The notes under the pieces are model-generated. The model made no database searches and was not told the DNA's origin. It saw only the letters and a list, made by a program, of their open reading frames with translations. A stretch of DNA of 64,000 bases from CAXMRP01 sp964196155 (GTDB taxonomy: Bacteria; Pseudomonadota; Alphaproteobacteria; Rhizobiales; Afifellaceae). The position numbers and the translations under genes are program-made. This document shows, in pieces, positions 9,601-19,588 of this stretch (position 1 is the stretch's first letter; the number at the start of each line of letters is the position of its first letter). Where the stretch lies: positions 1 to 64,000 of the forward strand of contig CAXMRP010000069.1 in assembly GCA_964196155.1 (NCBI GenBank), written 5' to 3'.

Positions 9601-12519
9601 GTGAGTGCGCCCCCAAAAACCAAAAAGCCGCGAAAGACGATCAAGATCGCGACATGCGCCATGCTCGACGCGGAATTTGACCGGATTTCCGGGGATCGCG
9701 ACCCATCTTCGGCTGCGGTTCGCGCCGATATCCTTAGTTATCTGAAAGACACGCTTTGTGAGGGCCGGGAGAGCGTTCGCGTGCAGCTGGAGTTCGATGG
9801 CAAGGGGCTGGCTTGCGCCCAACGGTTGTCGGTTCTGGAAGATGCCATCATCAGGGCGTTGTTCGACTTTGCCTGCAAGCGGATCTATCGCGCCAGCAAT
9901 CCGTCGGCGGCCGAGCGACTGACGATTGTAGCCGTTGGCGGCTATGGCCGTGCGACGCTGGCACCGGGCTCCGATATCGATCTGCTGTTCCTGTTTCCCT
10001 ACAAGGCAACGCCGTGGTCGGAGAGCATCACGGAATATGTGCTCTACATGCTGTGGGATCTGGGCCAGAAAGTCGGTCACAGCACCCGCACAATCGGCGA
10101 ATGTATACGTGGCGGGCGCGAGGATATGACCATCCGAACCGCCTTGCTGGAATCGCGTCGCCTGTGTGGCGATGAGGATCTTTACGGCGAATTCCTGGTG
10201 CGATTTGACAAGGATATCGTTTCGGGAACGGCGCCGGAATTCATCGCCGCCAAGCTTGCCGAGCGCGGCGCGCGGCATCGCCGGTCCGGCGCGACACGGT
10301 ATCGGGTCGAGCCGAATATTAAGGATGGCAAAGGCGGTTTGCGCGATCTGCAAACGCTCTACTGGCTCGCCAAATATTCCTACCACGCCGAAAAGGGCGG
10401 TGAAGCGCTGGTGGAGGCCGGGCTGATGTCGGCCCACGAACATCGACTATTTCGCAAATGCTCAGACTTTTTGTGGGCGGTGCGGTGCCATTTGCATTTT
10501 CTGGCCGGCCGGCCCGAGGAGCGGCTTTCGTTCGACATGCAGCCGGAGATTGCCCAGCGGCTGGGCTATCAAAAACATCCCGGACAAAGTGCCGTTGAGC
10601 GGTTCATGAAACACTATTTTCTGGTCGCCAAGGATGTCGGCGACCTGACGCGGATCGTGTGCGCAGCGCTGGAAGAGCGCGAAACCAAGAAAAATCAGGG
10701 GCTAAACCGATTCCTGCCGACGTTGACCCGTCGCCGCCGGAAACTGGCCGGTACATCGGATTTTGTGTTGGAAAACGGTCGCATCAATGCCGCTGGTCCG
10801 GATGTTTTTATCCGCGATCCGGTCAATATGATCCGCATTTTCCAGATCGCCGGCAAGGGCAACCATGCATTCCATCCCGATGCCACACGGCTGATGACGC
10901 AATCGCTGAAACTGATCGACAAAAAGGTGCAGAACGATCCGGAAGCCAACAGGCTGTTTATTGAAATTCTGACATCGAAGACCAATGCGGAAACCGTGTT
11001 GCGGCGGATGAACGAGACCGGCGTGCTTGGCCGATTTGTCCGCGAATTCGGTAAAGTCGTGGCGATGATGCAGTTCAACATGTATCACCATTTCACGGTC
11101 GATGAGCATACGATCCGCTCGCTCGGCGTTCTGTCGGAAGTGGAAAACGGCGAGCGGGGCGATGACCATCCCCTGAGCCACAAGATATTCGCCTCCATCA
11201 AGGACCGGGTGCCGCTTTATGTGGCGCTGTTCCTGCACGATATCGCCAAGGGGCGACTGGAAGATCATTCGATTGCGGGTGCGAAAGTGGCGCGCAAACT
11301 ATGTCCGCGCTTTGGCCTTAATCCAAAACAGACGGCGTTGGTCAGCTGGCTGGTCGAACAGCACCTGACCATGTCGATCTTTGCCCAGTCACGTGATCTT
11401 TCCGACCGCAAGACGATCCTCGATTTTTCGCAGATCGTGGAAAGCATGGATCGGATGAAGCTGCTGCTGGTGTTGACGGTGTGCGATATCTGCGCCGTCG
11501 GTCCTGGCGTGTGGAACGGCTGGAAGGGTCAGCTGTTGCGAACGCTTTATTATGAGACCGAACCGATCCTGACGGGCGGATTCAATGCCGGCTCGCGCGA
11601 TGAAAATGTGGCACGAGCCAAGGCAGCTCTGAGCGATCAGTTAGCCGATTGGAGCGAAGCGGATCGCGGGCGTATTTTCGACCTGCATCACCCGGCCTAT
11701 TGGCTGCGGGTCGACACCGACAGGCAGACACGGCACGCCGAACTGATCCGTGATGCCGATGCCGCCGATGAGCGCGTCGCCTTTGACATCAACCCGATGG
11801 CCTTTGAAGGGGTGACCGAGATCACGGTTCTGACCCCTGACCATCCGCGCCTGCTGACCCTGATCGCGGGGGCCTGCTCGGCGTCCGATGCCAATATTGT
11901 CGACGCGCAGATATTCACCACCAGTGACGGGCGGGCGCTGGACACGATTATTGTGTCGCGGGCCTTCGACGAGGATCGCGACGAAGTCCGTCGGGGCAAT
12001 CAGATTACCGCGCTGATCGAAAAGGCGCTGGCCGGTACGGTGGCATTACCCGATGCCATGGCGCGGCGGCATCGCGCCCCGTCGCGGCGCGAGGCGTTCA
12101 CCGTGGAGCCGAGTGTCGTTTTTGAGAATGATTATTCCAACCAGTACACGGTTATCGAGATCCAGTGCCTCGACCGGGTCGGCCTGCTCTACGATCTCAC
12201 CCGGGCGATGGCCGATCTCAATCTCAATATCGGTTCGGCCCATGTCGCAACATTCGGTGAGCGAGTTCGGGACAATTTCTACGTGACGAACCTCACTGGC
12301 GGGAAACTTCAGGAAAAAACCCGACAGGGGCGCATTCGCAAGACGCTTATTGAGACGATTACGAACAACAAAATGGCGAAAAAACCAGCCAAACCGACGG
12401 TGGCCAAGTCTACAGCATCCAGGAACGCGGACGCTTCGGCTAAAAGCCGCGCCAAGGTCAGCGCCGGCAAATCCGCGCCTCGCGCTGCCAAATTGCCCAG
12501 CAAGCAGCCGGCATCGTGA
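9601..12519 (+). CDS. glnD: Bifunctional uridylyltransferase/uridylyl-removing enzyme GlnD
   Basis: GlnD senses glutamine and uridylylates or de-uridylylates PII proteins, controlling nitrogen assimilation. The 972-residue product starts at GTG 9601. It has the nucleotidyltransferase domain (GGYGRATLAPGSDIDLLFLF), the HD hydrolase domain (LFLHDIAKG) and two C-terminal ACT domains (EITVLTPDHPRLL and VIEIQCLDRVGLLYDLT). Unusually, about 50 residues follow the second ACT domain (about 923-972), rich in Lys, Ala and Ser and resembling histone-H1-like or other basic tails; most GlnD proteins end soon after ACT2. The stop overlaps the GTG of murJ (GTGA). Confidence 0.97.
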   Translation: MSAPPKTKKPRKTIKIATCAMLDAEFDRISGDRDPSSAAVRADILSYLKDTLCEGRESVRVQLEFDGKGLACAQRLSVLEDAIIRALFDFACKRIYRASNPSAAERLTIVAVGGYGRATLAPGSDIDLLFLFPYKATPWSESITEYVLYMLWDLGQKVGHSTRTIGECIRGGREDMTIRTALLESRRLCGDEDLYGEFLVRFDKDIVSGTAPEFIAAKLAERGARHRRSGATRYRVEPNIKDGKGGLRDLQTLYWLAKYSYHAEKGGEALVEAGLMSAHEHRLFRKCSDFLWAVRCHLHFLAGRPEERLSFDMQPEIAQRLGYQKHPGQSAVERFMKHYFLVAKDVGDLTRIVCAALEERETKKNQGLNRFLPTLTRRRRKLAGTSDFVLENGRINAAGPDVFIRDPVNMIRIFQIAGKGNHAFHPDATRLMTQSLKLIDKKVQNDPEANRLFIEILTSKTNAETVLRRMNETGVLGRFVREFGKVVAMMQFNMYHHFTVDEHTIRSLGVLSEVENGERGDDHPLSHKIFASIKDRVPLYVALFLHDIAKGRLEDHSIAGAKVARKLCPRFGLNPKQTALVSWLVEQHLTMSIFAQSRDLSDRKTILDFSQIVESMDRMKLLLVLTVCDICAVGPGVWNGWKGQLLRTLYYETEPILTGGFNAGSRDENVARAKAALSDQLADWSEADRGRIFDLHHPAYWLRVDTDRQTRHAELIRDADAADERVAFDINPMAFEGVTEITVLTPDHPRLLTLIAGACSASDANIVDAQIFTTSDGRALDTIIVSRAFDEDRDEVRRGNQITALIEKALAGTVALPDAMARRHRAPSRREAFTVEPSVVFENDYSNQYTVIEIQCLDRVGLLYDLTRAMADLNLNIGSAHVATFGERVRDNFYVTNLTGGKLQEKTRQGRIRKTLIETITNNKMAKKPAKPTVAKSTASRNADASAKSRAKVSAGKSAPRAAKLPSKQPAS

Positions 12520-14072
12520 GCCTGGTCCGCCATTTTCTGACCGTCGGCTCCAATACCATGGCCAGCCGTGTGCTTGGCTTTGTTCGGGAAATCCTGATCG
12601 CCGCGACGCTCGGCGCCGGGCCGGTGGCCGACGCATTTTATGCGGCCTTCCGGTTTCCCAACCTGTTCCGCCGGCTGTTTGCAGAAGGGGCGTTCAACAC
12701 TGCGTTTATCCCGCTGTTCTCCAGAGCGCTGGAGGAAGAGGGTGCGGACGGGGCGCGGCGGTTTGCCAACGACGTTCTGGGCGCGCTATTCGCAATACTT
12801 CTGGTTTTGACGGCGTTGGTGGAACTGACCGCACCGTTCTTTGTCTCGACGCTGATTGCGCCGGGCTTTGTCGGCGACGGGGCCAAATTTGACCTGACTG
12901 TCACCCTGTCACGGATCATGTTTCCCTATCTCGCCTGCATGTCGCTGATGGCGATGATCTCGGGCATTCTCAACGCCCTGCACCGCTATTTCGCCGCGGC
13001 CTTTGCGCCGGTCCTGTTGAACATTATCCTGATTGGTGTGCTGACCAGCGCGCTAATGTCGGACATTCCCGCCGCTGCGGTCGGCCTGTGGATGGCGTGG
13101 GGGGTGTTTGCCGCCGGGCTGGCCCAACTGCTTTTAGTGGCGGTCGCACTACGCAAAGCTGGCTTCACGCTGCGGCTGAAACGGCCCGCTCTGACGCCGG
13201 CTGTGCGCCGGCTTCTGGTGCTGGCCGCACCGGCGGCACTGGCCGGGGGGATCACGCAAATCAACCTGTTCATCGGTCAGATCATCGCCAGCCAGCAGGC
13301 TGGGGCGATATCCACACTGCAATATGCCGACCGCATCTACCAGTTGCCACTGGGAGTCGTTGGCATCGCGGTTGGCGTGGTGCTGCTGCCGGAACTGTCG
13401 CGGGCGCTGAAGGGTGAGCGGTTTGAAGAGGGAACGGCCTTGCAAAACCGGGCGCTGGAGTTCGCACTGTTTCTCACCGTGCCAGCGGCAGCGGCAATCG
13501 CGATCATGCCGGAGGCCATAGTGCGGGTGCTGTTTGAGCGCGGTGCATTCGATGTACAGACTACAACCACGACGGCGCGGGCGCTCGGCTATTTCGCGCT
13601 TGGCCTGCCGGCCTTCGTTCTGGTGAAAGTGTTTTCGCCCGGATTTTTTGCCCGCGAGGACACCAAGACTCCGATGAAGGTGGCCTTCGTCACCATGGCG
13701 ATCAATGTAGTGTTGAGCCTGGCTCTGTTCCCGGTACTGGCCGAGGCGGGGATCGCCATCGCGACTTCGGTGGCGGGATGGGTCAACGCGGTCTTCCTTG
13801 CCACGATCCTGATCGCGCGCGGCCACTGGACATATGCGCCGGCAACCGTGCGGCGGGTAGTGCTGATTGCGGTGTGCGCGGCGATCATGGCCGGCACGCT
13901 GTGGCTCGGGTTGCGCTGGCTCGGCCCGGTCTTTGCGCCCGATGCCGGTTTCCTTAAACAGGTGATGGCCCTTGGTGGACTGGTGGTTGCTGGCGCCGCG
14001 ATTTACTTCGCTGGCGCGCAGATCACCGGAGCGGCGCGGCTTGGCGATCTGCGGCGGCTGACGGGCCAGTAA
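12516..14072 (+). CDS. murJ: Lipid II flippase MurJ
   Basis: MurJ (MviN) translocates lipid II across the inner membrane for peptidoglycan synthesis. The 518-residue protein is hydrophobic throughout, consistent with 14 membrane helices. It shows the family N-terminus TVGSNTMASRVLGFVREILIA and the conserved FRFPNLFRRLFAEGAFNTAFIP segment, and GAFDVQTT in the second half. It starts at GTG 12516, which overlaps the glnD stop by four bases, so translation is coupled to glnD. The glnD-murJ pairing is common in alphaproteobacteria. Confidence 0.96.
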   Translation: MSLVRHFLTVGSNTMASRVLGFVREILIAATLGAGPVADAFYAAFRFPNLFRRLFAEGAFNTAFIPLFSRALEEEGADGARRFANDVLGALFAILLVLTALVELTAPFFVSTLIAPGFVGDGAKFDLTVTLSRIMFPYLACMSLMAMISGILNALHRYFAAAFAPVLLNIILIGVLTSALMSDIPAAAVGLWMAWGVFAAGLAQLLLVAVALRKAGFTLRLKRPALTPAVRRLLVLAAPAALAGGITQINLFIGQIIASQQAGAISTLQYADRIYQLPLGVVGIAVGVVLLPELSRALKGERFEEGTALQNRALEFALFLTVPAAAAIAIMPEAIVRVLFERGAFDVQTTTTTARALGYFALGLPAFVLVKVFSPGFFAREDTKTPMKVAFVTMAINVVLSLALFPVLAEAGIAIATSVAGWVNAVFLATILIARGHWTYAPATVRRVVLIAVCAAIMAGTLWLGLRWLGPVFAPDAGFLKQVMALGGLVVAGAAIYFAGAQITGAARLGDLRRLTGQ

Positions 14073-14216
14073 TCACAGATCGAATGCGGCCCGCACCGGG
14101 TACACTACGCCTTTGCCTTGCATGTGGCGGGTGCATCCGCGATAAGGCGCGCCGGGCTGCAAACGGCTGTTCCCGGCCCCTGTTCAACCGTCCACAGACA
14201 GGACCGACATTTTCCT

Positions 14217-15260
14217 ATGACTGAATTTCCAAACCGGGTGTTTTCCGGCATGCAGCCGACCCATACGCTTCATCTGGGTAATTATCTGGGCGCCATGGTG
14301 AACTGGATCGCCCTGCAGGAGACCCACGACTGCATTTATTGCGTGGTCGACTTGCACGCCATCACCGTGGCGCAGGACCCCAAGGCGCTGGCCGACAATA
14401 TCCGCGAAGTGACGGCGGCGTATCTGGCCTGCGGTCTCGATCCAAAAACCAGCATCATCTTCAACCAGAGCCAGGTGTCGGCCCACGCAGAGCTTGCGTG
14501 GGTATTCAACTGCGTGGCGCGGCTCGGCTGGCTGAACCGGATGACGCAATTCAAGGAAAAAGCCGGCAAGAACCGCGAAAACGCCTCGACCGGCCTGTTC
14601 GTCTATCCCAACCTGATGGCCGCCGACATTCTGGCTTATCGGGCGACCCATGTGCCGGTGGGCGAGGACCAGAAACAACATCTGGAGCTTGCCCGCGACA
14701 TTGCGCAAAAATTCAACGGTGATTTTGCCGAGCGCATCACTGAGCTGGGCCATGGCGAGGCTTTCTTTCCGCTGCTTGAGCCGGTGATCAGCGGGCCGGC
14801 GACGCGGGTGATGAGCCTGCGTGATGGATCGCGCAAAATGTCAAAATCGGAAGCATCGGACTTTACCCGGGTCAATCTGACTGACGATGCCGATCTGATC
14901 GCGCAAAAATTTCGCAAGGCCCGCACCGACCCCGACGCGTTGCCATCTGAACCCAAGGGACTGGAAGAACGGCCGGAGGCGGCCAACCTTGTCGGCATTT
15001 TTGCCGCTCTTGCCGGGCGCAGCGTTGCTGATGTGCTGACCGAATATGGTGGCGCGCAATTTTCGGCCTTCAAACCGGCGCTGGCGGAGCTGGCGATCGA
15101 CAAGCTTGGCCCGATCAGCGCGGAAATGCGGCGGCTGATGGACAATCCCGATCATATCGACAGCGTGCTGGCTGACGGCGCGCAGCGGGCCGATGCCATC
15201 GCCGCGCCCAACATGGATGCGGTCAAGGATATCGTCGGGCTGCTGCGCACAGTGGGTTGA
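14217..15260 (+). CDS. trpS: Tryptophanyl-tRNA synthetase
   Basis: A class I aminoacyl-tRNA synthetase that charges tRNA-Trp. With ATG at 14217 (MTEFPNRVFSG) the product has 347 residues; the open frame continues 99 bases upstream, but that part has no family similarity. The HIGH-like motif is THTLHLGN and the KMSKS motif is intact (RKMSKSEAS). Length is typical of bacterial TrpS. It lies between murJ and a universal stress protein, 144 bases after murJ, so it probably has its own promoter. It is not next to the trp biosynthesis genes at 22-25 kb. Confidence 0.96.
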   Translation: MTEFPNRVFSGMQPTHTLHLGNYLGAMVNWIALQETHDCIYCVVDLHAITVAQDPKALADNIREVTAAYLACGLDPKTSIIFNQSQVSAHAELAWVFNCVARLGWLNRMTQFKEKAGKNRENASTGLFVYPNLMAADILAYRATHVPVGEDQKQHLELARDIAQKFNGDFAERITELGHGEAFFPLLEPVISGPATRVMSLRDGSRKMSKSEASDFTRVNLTDDADLIAQKFRKARTDPDALPSEPKGLEERPEAANLVGIFAALAGRSVADVLTEYGGAQFSAFKPALAELAIDKLGPISAEMRRLMDNPDHIDSVLADGAQRADAIAAPNMDAVKDIVGLLRTVG

Positions 15261-15325
15261 AATTGCGCTGGTGACCATCGACAGAAGTGCTTGCCCGCAA
15301 CGCCGACCAATGGCAGCATGAGCCC

Positions 15326-15820
15326 ATGATGCGACCACGCCGCGCCAGCGAGGCCGGTCACAGCCGGAAATTTCTGGTGGTGATCGACGAATCGCCCGAA
15401 TGCGCCCGCGCCGCCGTCTATGCCGCCAAGCGCGCGGCCAGGACGGGCGGTGGGCTGGCAATGCTGTATGTCATCGAGCCGGGGGACTTTCAGCACTGGC
15501 TGGGGGTGGAGGACATTCGCCGCGCCGAGGCGATGGAAGAGGCCGACGAAATCCTGCACCGGTATAGCGATATGGTGCGCGATGCCTCCAACATCGAGGC
15601 TGAAGTGGTGATCCGCGAGGGCCGGCGGGCCGACGAGGTAATCAACGCCATCGATGAGGACGAGGATATCTCCGTCCTGGTTCTCGGCGCCTCGGAAGCA
15701 TCCGAAGGCCCCGGCCCGCTAATTTCAGCAATTGTCAGCAAGGGATCAGGCGAATTCCCGATCCCGGTTACGATTGTGCCGGGCACGCTGTCCGACGAGG
15801 CGATGGACGCGATCGCTTGA
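15326..15820 (+). CDS. Universal stress protein (UspA family)
   Basis: A single-domain Usp-type protein of about 164 residues from ATG 15326. It has the alpha/beta fold pattern: RKFLVVIDESPECARAAVYAAKRAA at the N-terminus, a middle ...IREGRRADEVINAI segment, and LVLGASEASEGPGPLISAIVSKG near the C-terminus, a variant of the Gly-rich ATP-binding motif. An in-frame start at 15287 is possible but adds no recognisable sequence, and neither has a strong ribosome-binding site. The gene lies 65 bases after trpS on the same strand. The specific stress or ligand cannot be read from the sequence. Confidence 0.85.
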   Translation: MMRPRRASEAGHSRKFLVVIDESPECARAAVYAAKRAARTGGGLAMLYVIEPGDFQHWLGVEDIRRAEAMEEADEILHRYSDMVRDASNIEAEVVIREGRRADEVINAIDEDEDISVLVLGASEASEGPGPLISAIVSKGSGEFPIPVTIVPGTLSDEAMDAIA

Positions 15821-16022
15821 CACCAACATTATCGAAAATTACCGGCTGTCTAATATCGTCCAGTGTTCCTGCCCCGTTCTTTCGCCACAGTGTGGCAGAA
15901 CGTAGCGTGCACATCGGATAAGCGATTGATATCACTGACTGATCATGTGGCAGGTCTGTGACAATTCACATGAATTCCCAGACCCGTCCCCAGCGCTAAT
16001 CAGTCTGGTGAGCCGCCGCCGG

Positions 16023-18440
16023 TCAACCCCTCAGCGTGCCGCCGGTTGCCTTTTCCACTGCCGCGACGATTTTACCGCTGACCGATTCAATTTCGGCATC
16101 TGTCAGCGTCCGTTCGCGCGGTTGCAGGGTCACCTCGATGGCAATCGAAGTCTTGCCCTCGCCGATTGATGCGCCGGCGAACAGGTCGAACACCGATACG
16201 GCAGTGATCAGCACCTTGTCAGCCCCCCTGGCGGCGCGGATAAGCGCGCCGGCGGCCACATCATCATCGACGACAAATGCGAAATCGCGGGTCACCGGCT
16301 GAAGATCGGAGGCGCCGAGTGCCGGCCGTGTTTTCTTGGCGCCGCGCGGCTGCGGAATCGCGTCGAGTACTACTTCGAAGCCGACCATCGGGCCGGCGAC
16401 ATCGAGCGCCGCCAACACACGCGGATGCACTTCACCGAAATGGGCCAGCTTGATCTTGGGGCCCAGTTGCAGCGTGCCAACGCGGCCGGGGTGATACCAA
16501 TCGGGGCCCTCGGCCACGGTCTGGAGATTGGCGACTGGCGCGCCGGCCGCAGCAAGGGCAGCCAACGCATCGGCCTTCGCGTCGTAGATATCGACAGGGC
16601 GCGGCGGGCCGGACCAGTGGCGCGGCGTGGTGTTGCCAGCGCGGATGCCGGATGCGTGGAGATGCTCATCGTCGGGCTCATCGCCGTGATAAACCTGCCC
16701 CACCTCGCTCATCGCCAGATCGGCAAAGCCGCGCGCGGCGTTGCGGCCGGCAGCGGCGATCAAGTTGGGTAAAAGCGAAGGCCGCATGTCGGAGAGTTCG
16801 GTGGAGATGGGATTGCCCAGTTGCAGCTCCGCCTGGCCGCCGCCGAACAGTTCGGCCTGATTGGCCGGCAGGAATGACCAGGTGACGGCTTCGTTGAGAC
16901 CACGGGCGGCGAGCGCCCGGGCCGTGTTGAAGCGGCGGCGCTGCAACAGGGTGATCGAGGGTTTGGCGACATCGCGCAGGCGCGGCAGGGCGACATGTTC
17001 GATCTTGTCGAAGCCATGGATGCGGGTGATCTCCTCCACCAGATCGGCCTCGCCATGAACGTCCGGCCGCCACGGTGGAATGGCGATGGAGACCTTGTTG
17101 GCGGCATCGGGTTCGGCGGCAGCCTCAAAGCCAAGGCGGGCCAGAATATCGAGCTGGATGTCAGCGGGGATATCGACACCGGCCAGCGTCTTCACCCGGT
17201 CAAGTCGCAGATCGAATGTCGCACCACGCATCGGTGGCGTTCCGGCGACCACCAGCTCGGAGGCCTCGCCACCGCACAGGTCGAGGATCATCTGCGTGGC
17301 GATTTCCGCGCCGGGTTGCGTAAAAAATGGATCGACGCCGCGCTCAAACCGATAGCGGGCATCGGAAATGACCGCCAGCCGACGGCCGGTTTTGGCGGTG
17401 CGGATCGGGTCAAACCATGCCGATTCCACGAACACATTGACGGTTTCATCCGAACAGCCCGACGGCTCGCCACCGATCACGCCGCCGATAGCTTCAGCGA
17501 TATTGTCGTCGGCAATCACCGTCATGGTGTCGTCGAGGGTGTAGGTCTTGCCATCCAGCGCGGCGATTTCCTCACCGGCATTGGCCAGCCGGGCATGGAT
17601 GTTGCCGGTAACCTTGTCGGCGTCGAAGACGTGCAGCGGTCGGCCATAGGCCAAGGTCATGAAGTTGGTGATGTCGACCAGCGCAGAAATTGGCCGCAAA
17701 CCTACGGCGCGCAGCAGTCGCTGGATGCGGGCCGGCGAGGGGCCGTTTTTCACGCCGCGAATATAGCGTCCGACGAAGAGTGGACAGGGGGCGTTGTCGG
17801 GATCGTCGAATTTCAGGCTGACGGCGATCGGGCTTTTGAACGCGCCTGCAACCGGGGTGGCGACGAATGGCTTCAGGGTGCCGATGCCCTTGGCGGCCAG
17901 ATCGCGGGCAATGCCATAGATGCCCAGGGCATCGGGCCGGTTGGGGGTGACGCCGATATCGATCACCGGATCGGACAGGCCGGCATAGTCGGCGAAATTC
18001 GCGCCAAGCGGCGCATCCTCGGGCAGATCGATGATCCCGTCGTGATCGTCGGAAATGCGCAATTCGCGCTCCGAACACAACATGCCGTTTGACGCCTCGC
18101 CGCGTATGACGCCGGGTTTCAGGTCCATACCAGTGCCGGGAATATGGGTGCCGGCGGGCGCGAAAACGCCGATCAGGCCGGTGCGGGCATTGGGCGCGCC
18201 GCACACCACCTGCACCGGATCGCCGCCGTTGCCGGTGTCGACTATGCAGACGCGCAACCGGTCGGCATTGGGATGCTGGCGCGCCTCAATAACGCGAGCG
18301 ATGGTGAAGGGTGCGAGTTCGTCTGCCGGATCGTGCAGGGATTCCAGTTCCAGACCGATGCCGGTCAGCACATCGGCGATTTCGGATGCGGATGCGTCCG
18401 TATCGAGGAAATCCTTCAGCCATGAGAGTGTGAACTTCAT
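16023..18440 (-). CDS. pheT: Phenylalanyl-tRNA synthetase beta subunit
   Basis: The beta subunit of the (alpha-beta)2 PheRS, carrying the editing and tRNA-binding modules. From ATG 18440 (MKFTLSWLKDFLDTD) it has 805 residues, the normal length. The order is: EMAP-type tRNA-binding domain (about 40-150), B3/B4 editing domain, B5, a catalytic-like core, and the C-terminal FDX-ACB anticodon-binding domain (SDLQPVTRDFAFVVDDDV to the end). The ATG overlaps the pheS stop (ATGA). An open frame extends 276 bases further upstream inside pheS, but that is only reading-frame overlap. Confidence 0.97.
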   Translation of the reverse strand: MKFTLSWLKDFLDTDASASEIADVLTGIGLELESLHDPADELAPFTIARVIEARQHPNADRLRVCIVDTGNGGDPVQVVCGAPNARTGLIGVFAPAGTHIPGTGMDLKPGVIRGEASNGMLCSERELRISDDHDGIIDLPEDAPLGANFADYAGLSDPVIDIGVTPNRPDALGIYGIARDLAAKGIGTLKPFVATPVAGAFKSPIAVSLKFDDPDNAPCPLFVGRYIRGVKNGPSPARIQRLLRAVGLRPISALVDITNFMTLAYGRPLHVFDADKVTGNIHARLANAGEEIAALDGKTYTLDDTMTVIADDNIAEAIGGVIGGEPSGCSDETVNVFVESAWFDPIRTAKTGRRLAVISDARYRFERGVDPFFTQPGAEIATQMILDLCGGEASELVVAGTPPMRGATFDLRLDRVKTLAGVDIPADIQLDILARLGFEAAAEPDAANKVSIAIPPWRPDVHGEADLVEEITRIHGFDKIEHVALPRLRDVAKPSITLLQRRRFNTARALAARGLNEAVTWSFLPANQAELFGGGQAELQLGNPISTELSDMRPSLLPNLIAAAGRNAARGFADLAMSEVGQVYHGDEPDDEHLHASGIRAGNTTPRHWSGPPRPVDIYDAKADALAALAAAGAPVANLQTVAEGPDWYHPGRVGTLQLGPKIKLAHFGEVHPRVLAALDVAGPMVGFEVVLDAIPQPRGAKKTRPALGASDLQPVTRDFAFVVDDDVAAGALIRAARGADKVLITAVSVFDLFAGASIGEGKTSIAIEVTLQPRERTLTDAEIESVSGKIVAAVEKATGGTLRG

Positions 18441-19525
18441 CGGCTCAACCCCTCGGCAAGCGTCGGCACATCGAGGGCTGAGAAACCGTAGTGGCGCAGC
18501 CAGCGGATATCGGCCTCGAAGAAGGCGCGCAAGTCCGGCATGCCGTATTTCAACATGGCGACGCGGTCGATGCCCATGCCGAAGGCGAAGCCCTGATAGC
18601 GATCGGGATCGAGCCCGCCGGCGCGGATGACATTGGGGTGGACCATACCGGAGCCCAAAATCTCCATCCAGCTGTCGCCGACGCCGATCTTCAGTTCGCC
18701 GTCTTCCCATGAGCAACCGATATCGACCTCCATCGACGGTTCGGTGAACGGAAAGTGCGAGGGGCGGAAGCGCATCTTGACCTCATCCACCTCGAAATAG
18801 GCCTTGCAGAAGGCTTCCAGGCAACCTTTCAGGTGGCCCATATGGGTGCCCCCGTCGATGACCAACCCTTCGATCTGATGAAACATCGGTGTGTGGGTCA
18901 TGTCGGAATCGGAGCGGAAAGTGCGGCCTGGCGCGATGACGCGGATCGGCGGGGTGGAATTTTCCATGGTACGTATTTGCACCGGCGAGGTGTGGGTGCG
19001 CAGCACCTTGCGCTCATCAGAACCGGGCTTGGCGTTGAAATAAAACGTATCATGCTCCTGCCGCGCCGGATGGTCGTCGGGCATGTTGAGGGCGCCAAAA
19101 TTGTACCAGTCGCTTTCGATATGCGGGCCTTCGGCGACATCGAAATCCATGGCGGCGAATATGGCGATCGCCTCTTCCCATACTTGCGTTACCGGATGCA
19201 CCGAACCGGTCTGTTCGGGCCGCACTGGCAAGGTGACATCGAGGCGCTCGGTTTTGAGGCGGTTTTCCAGCGCAGCATTGGCCAAATCAGACCGGCGCGC
19301 CTCGATCGCCGCGCCGATACTGTTTTTCAGGCCGTTGAGGATTGGCCCGGCGACCTTGCGCTCTTCGGGTGTCATGCGGCCAAGGGATTTGAGCTGCTCG
19401 GAGATTGCGCCCTTTTTTCCAAGCGCACCGATACGGACTTCTTCCAGTGCCCGCTCGTCGGCAGCAGCGGCGATTGCCGCGACGATGCCTTCTTCCAGCG
19501 CGTTCAGTTCGTTGTTCTCAGTCAT
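18437..19525 (-). CDS. pheS: Phenylalanyl-tRNA synthetase alpha subunit
   Basis: The catalytic alpha subunit of PheRS, a class II synthetase. From ATG 19525 (MTENNELNALEE) it has 362 residues. The N-terminal coiled-coil that binds tRNA-Phe (about 1-90) is followed by the class II core with PGRTFRSDSDMTHTPMFHQIEG (motif 2 region) and GMGIDRVAMLKYG (motif 3). An earlier in-frame start at 19588 adds 21 basic residues with no family match. It is followed by pheT with a four-base overlap. Upstream are a terminator and a short Phe-rich reading frame (separate entries). Confidence 0.97.
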   Translation of the reverse strand: MTENNELNALEEGIVAAIAAAADERALEEVRIGALGKKGAISEQLKSLGRMTPEERKVAGPILNGLKNSIGAAIEARRSDLANAALENRLKTERLDVTLPVRPEQTGSVHPVTQVWEEAIAIFAAMDFDVAEGPHIESDWYNFGALNMPDDHPARQEHDTFYFNAKPGSDERKVLRTHTSPVQIRTMENSTPPIRVIAPGRTFRSDSDMTHTPMFHQIEGLVIDGGTHMGHLKGCLEAFCKAYFEVDEVKMRFRPSHFPFTEPSMEVDIGCSWEDGELKIGVGDSWMEILGSGMVHPNVIRAGGLDPDRYQGFAFGMGIDRVAMLKYGMPDLRAFFEADIRWLRHYGFSALDVPTLAEGLSR

Positions 19526-19588
19526 ATCGTCCCGCCCGCCAATCGGGCCCTTGTTGTCACGTCGTCTGTGTGTCCGGTCTGTGGTCAT

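Noticed and set aside
9157..10443. A 428-codon frame antisense to the mutS end and glnD
   Set aside because: It lies over two certain genes and has no domain signal.
15821..16022. Inverted repeat CCAGAC...GTCTGG downstream of pheT
   Set aside because: It has only six pairs, a 19-base loop and no T-run, too weak to call a terminator.
18440..18716. Upstream extension of pheT by 92 residues
   Set aside because: The extension overlaps pheS and lacks PheT similarity; the MKFTLSWLKDFL start with ATGA overlap is standard.
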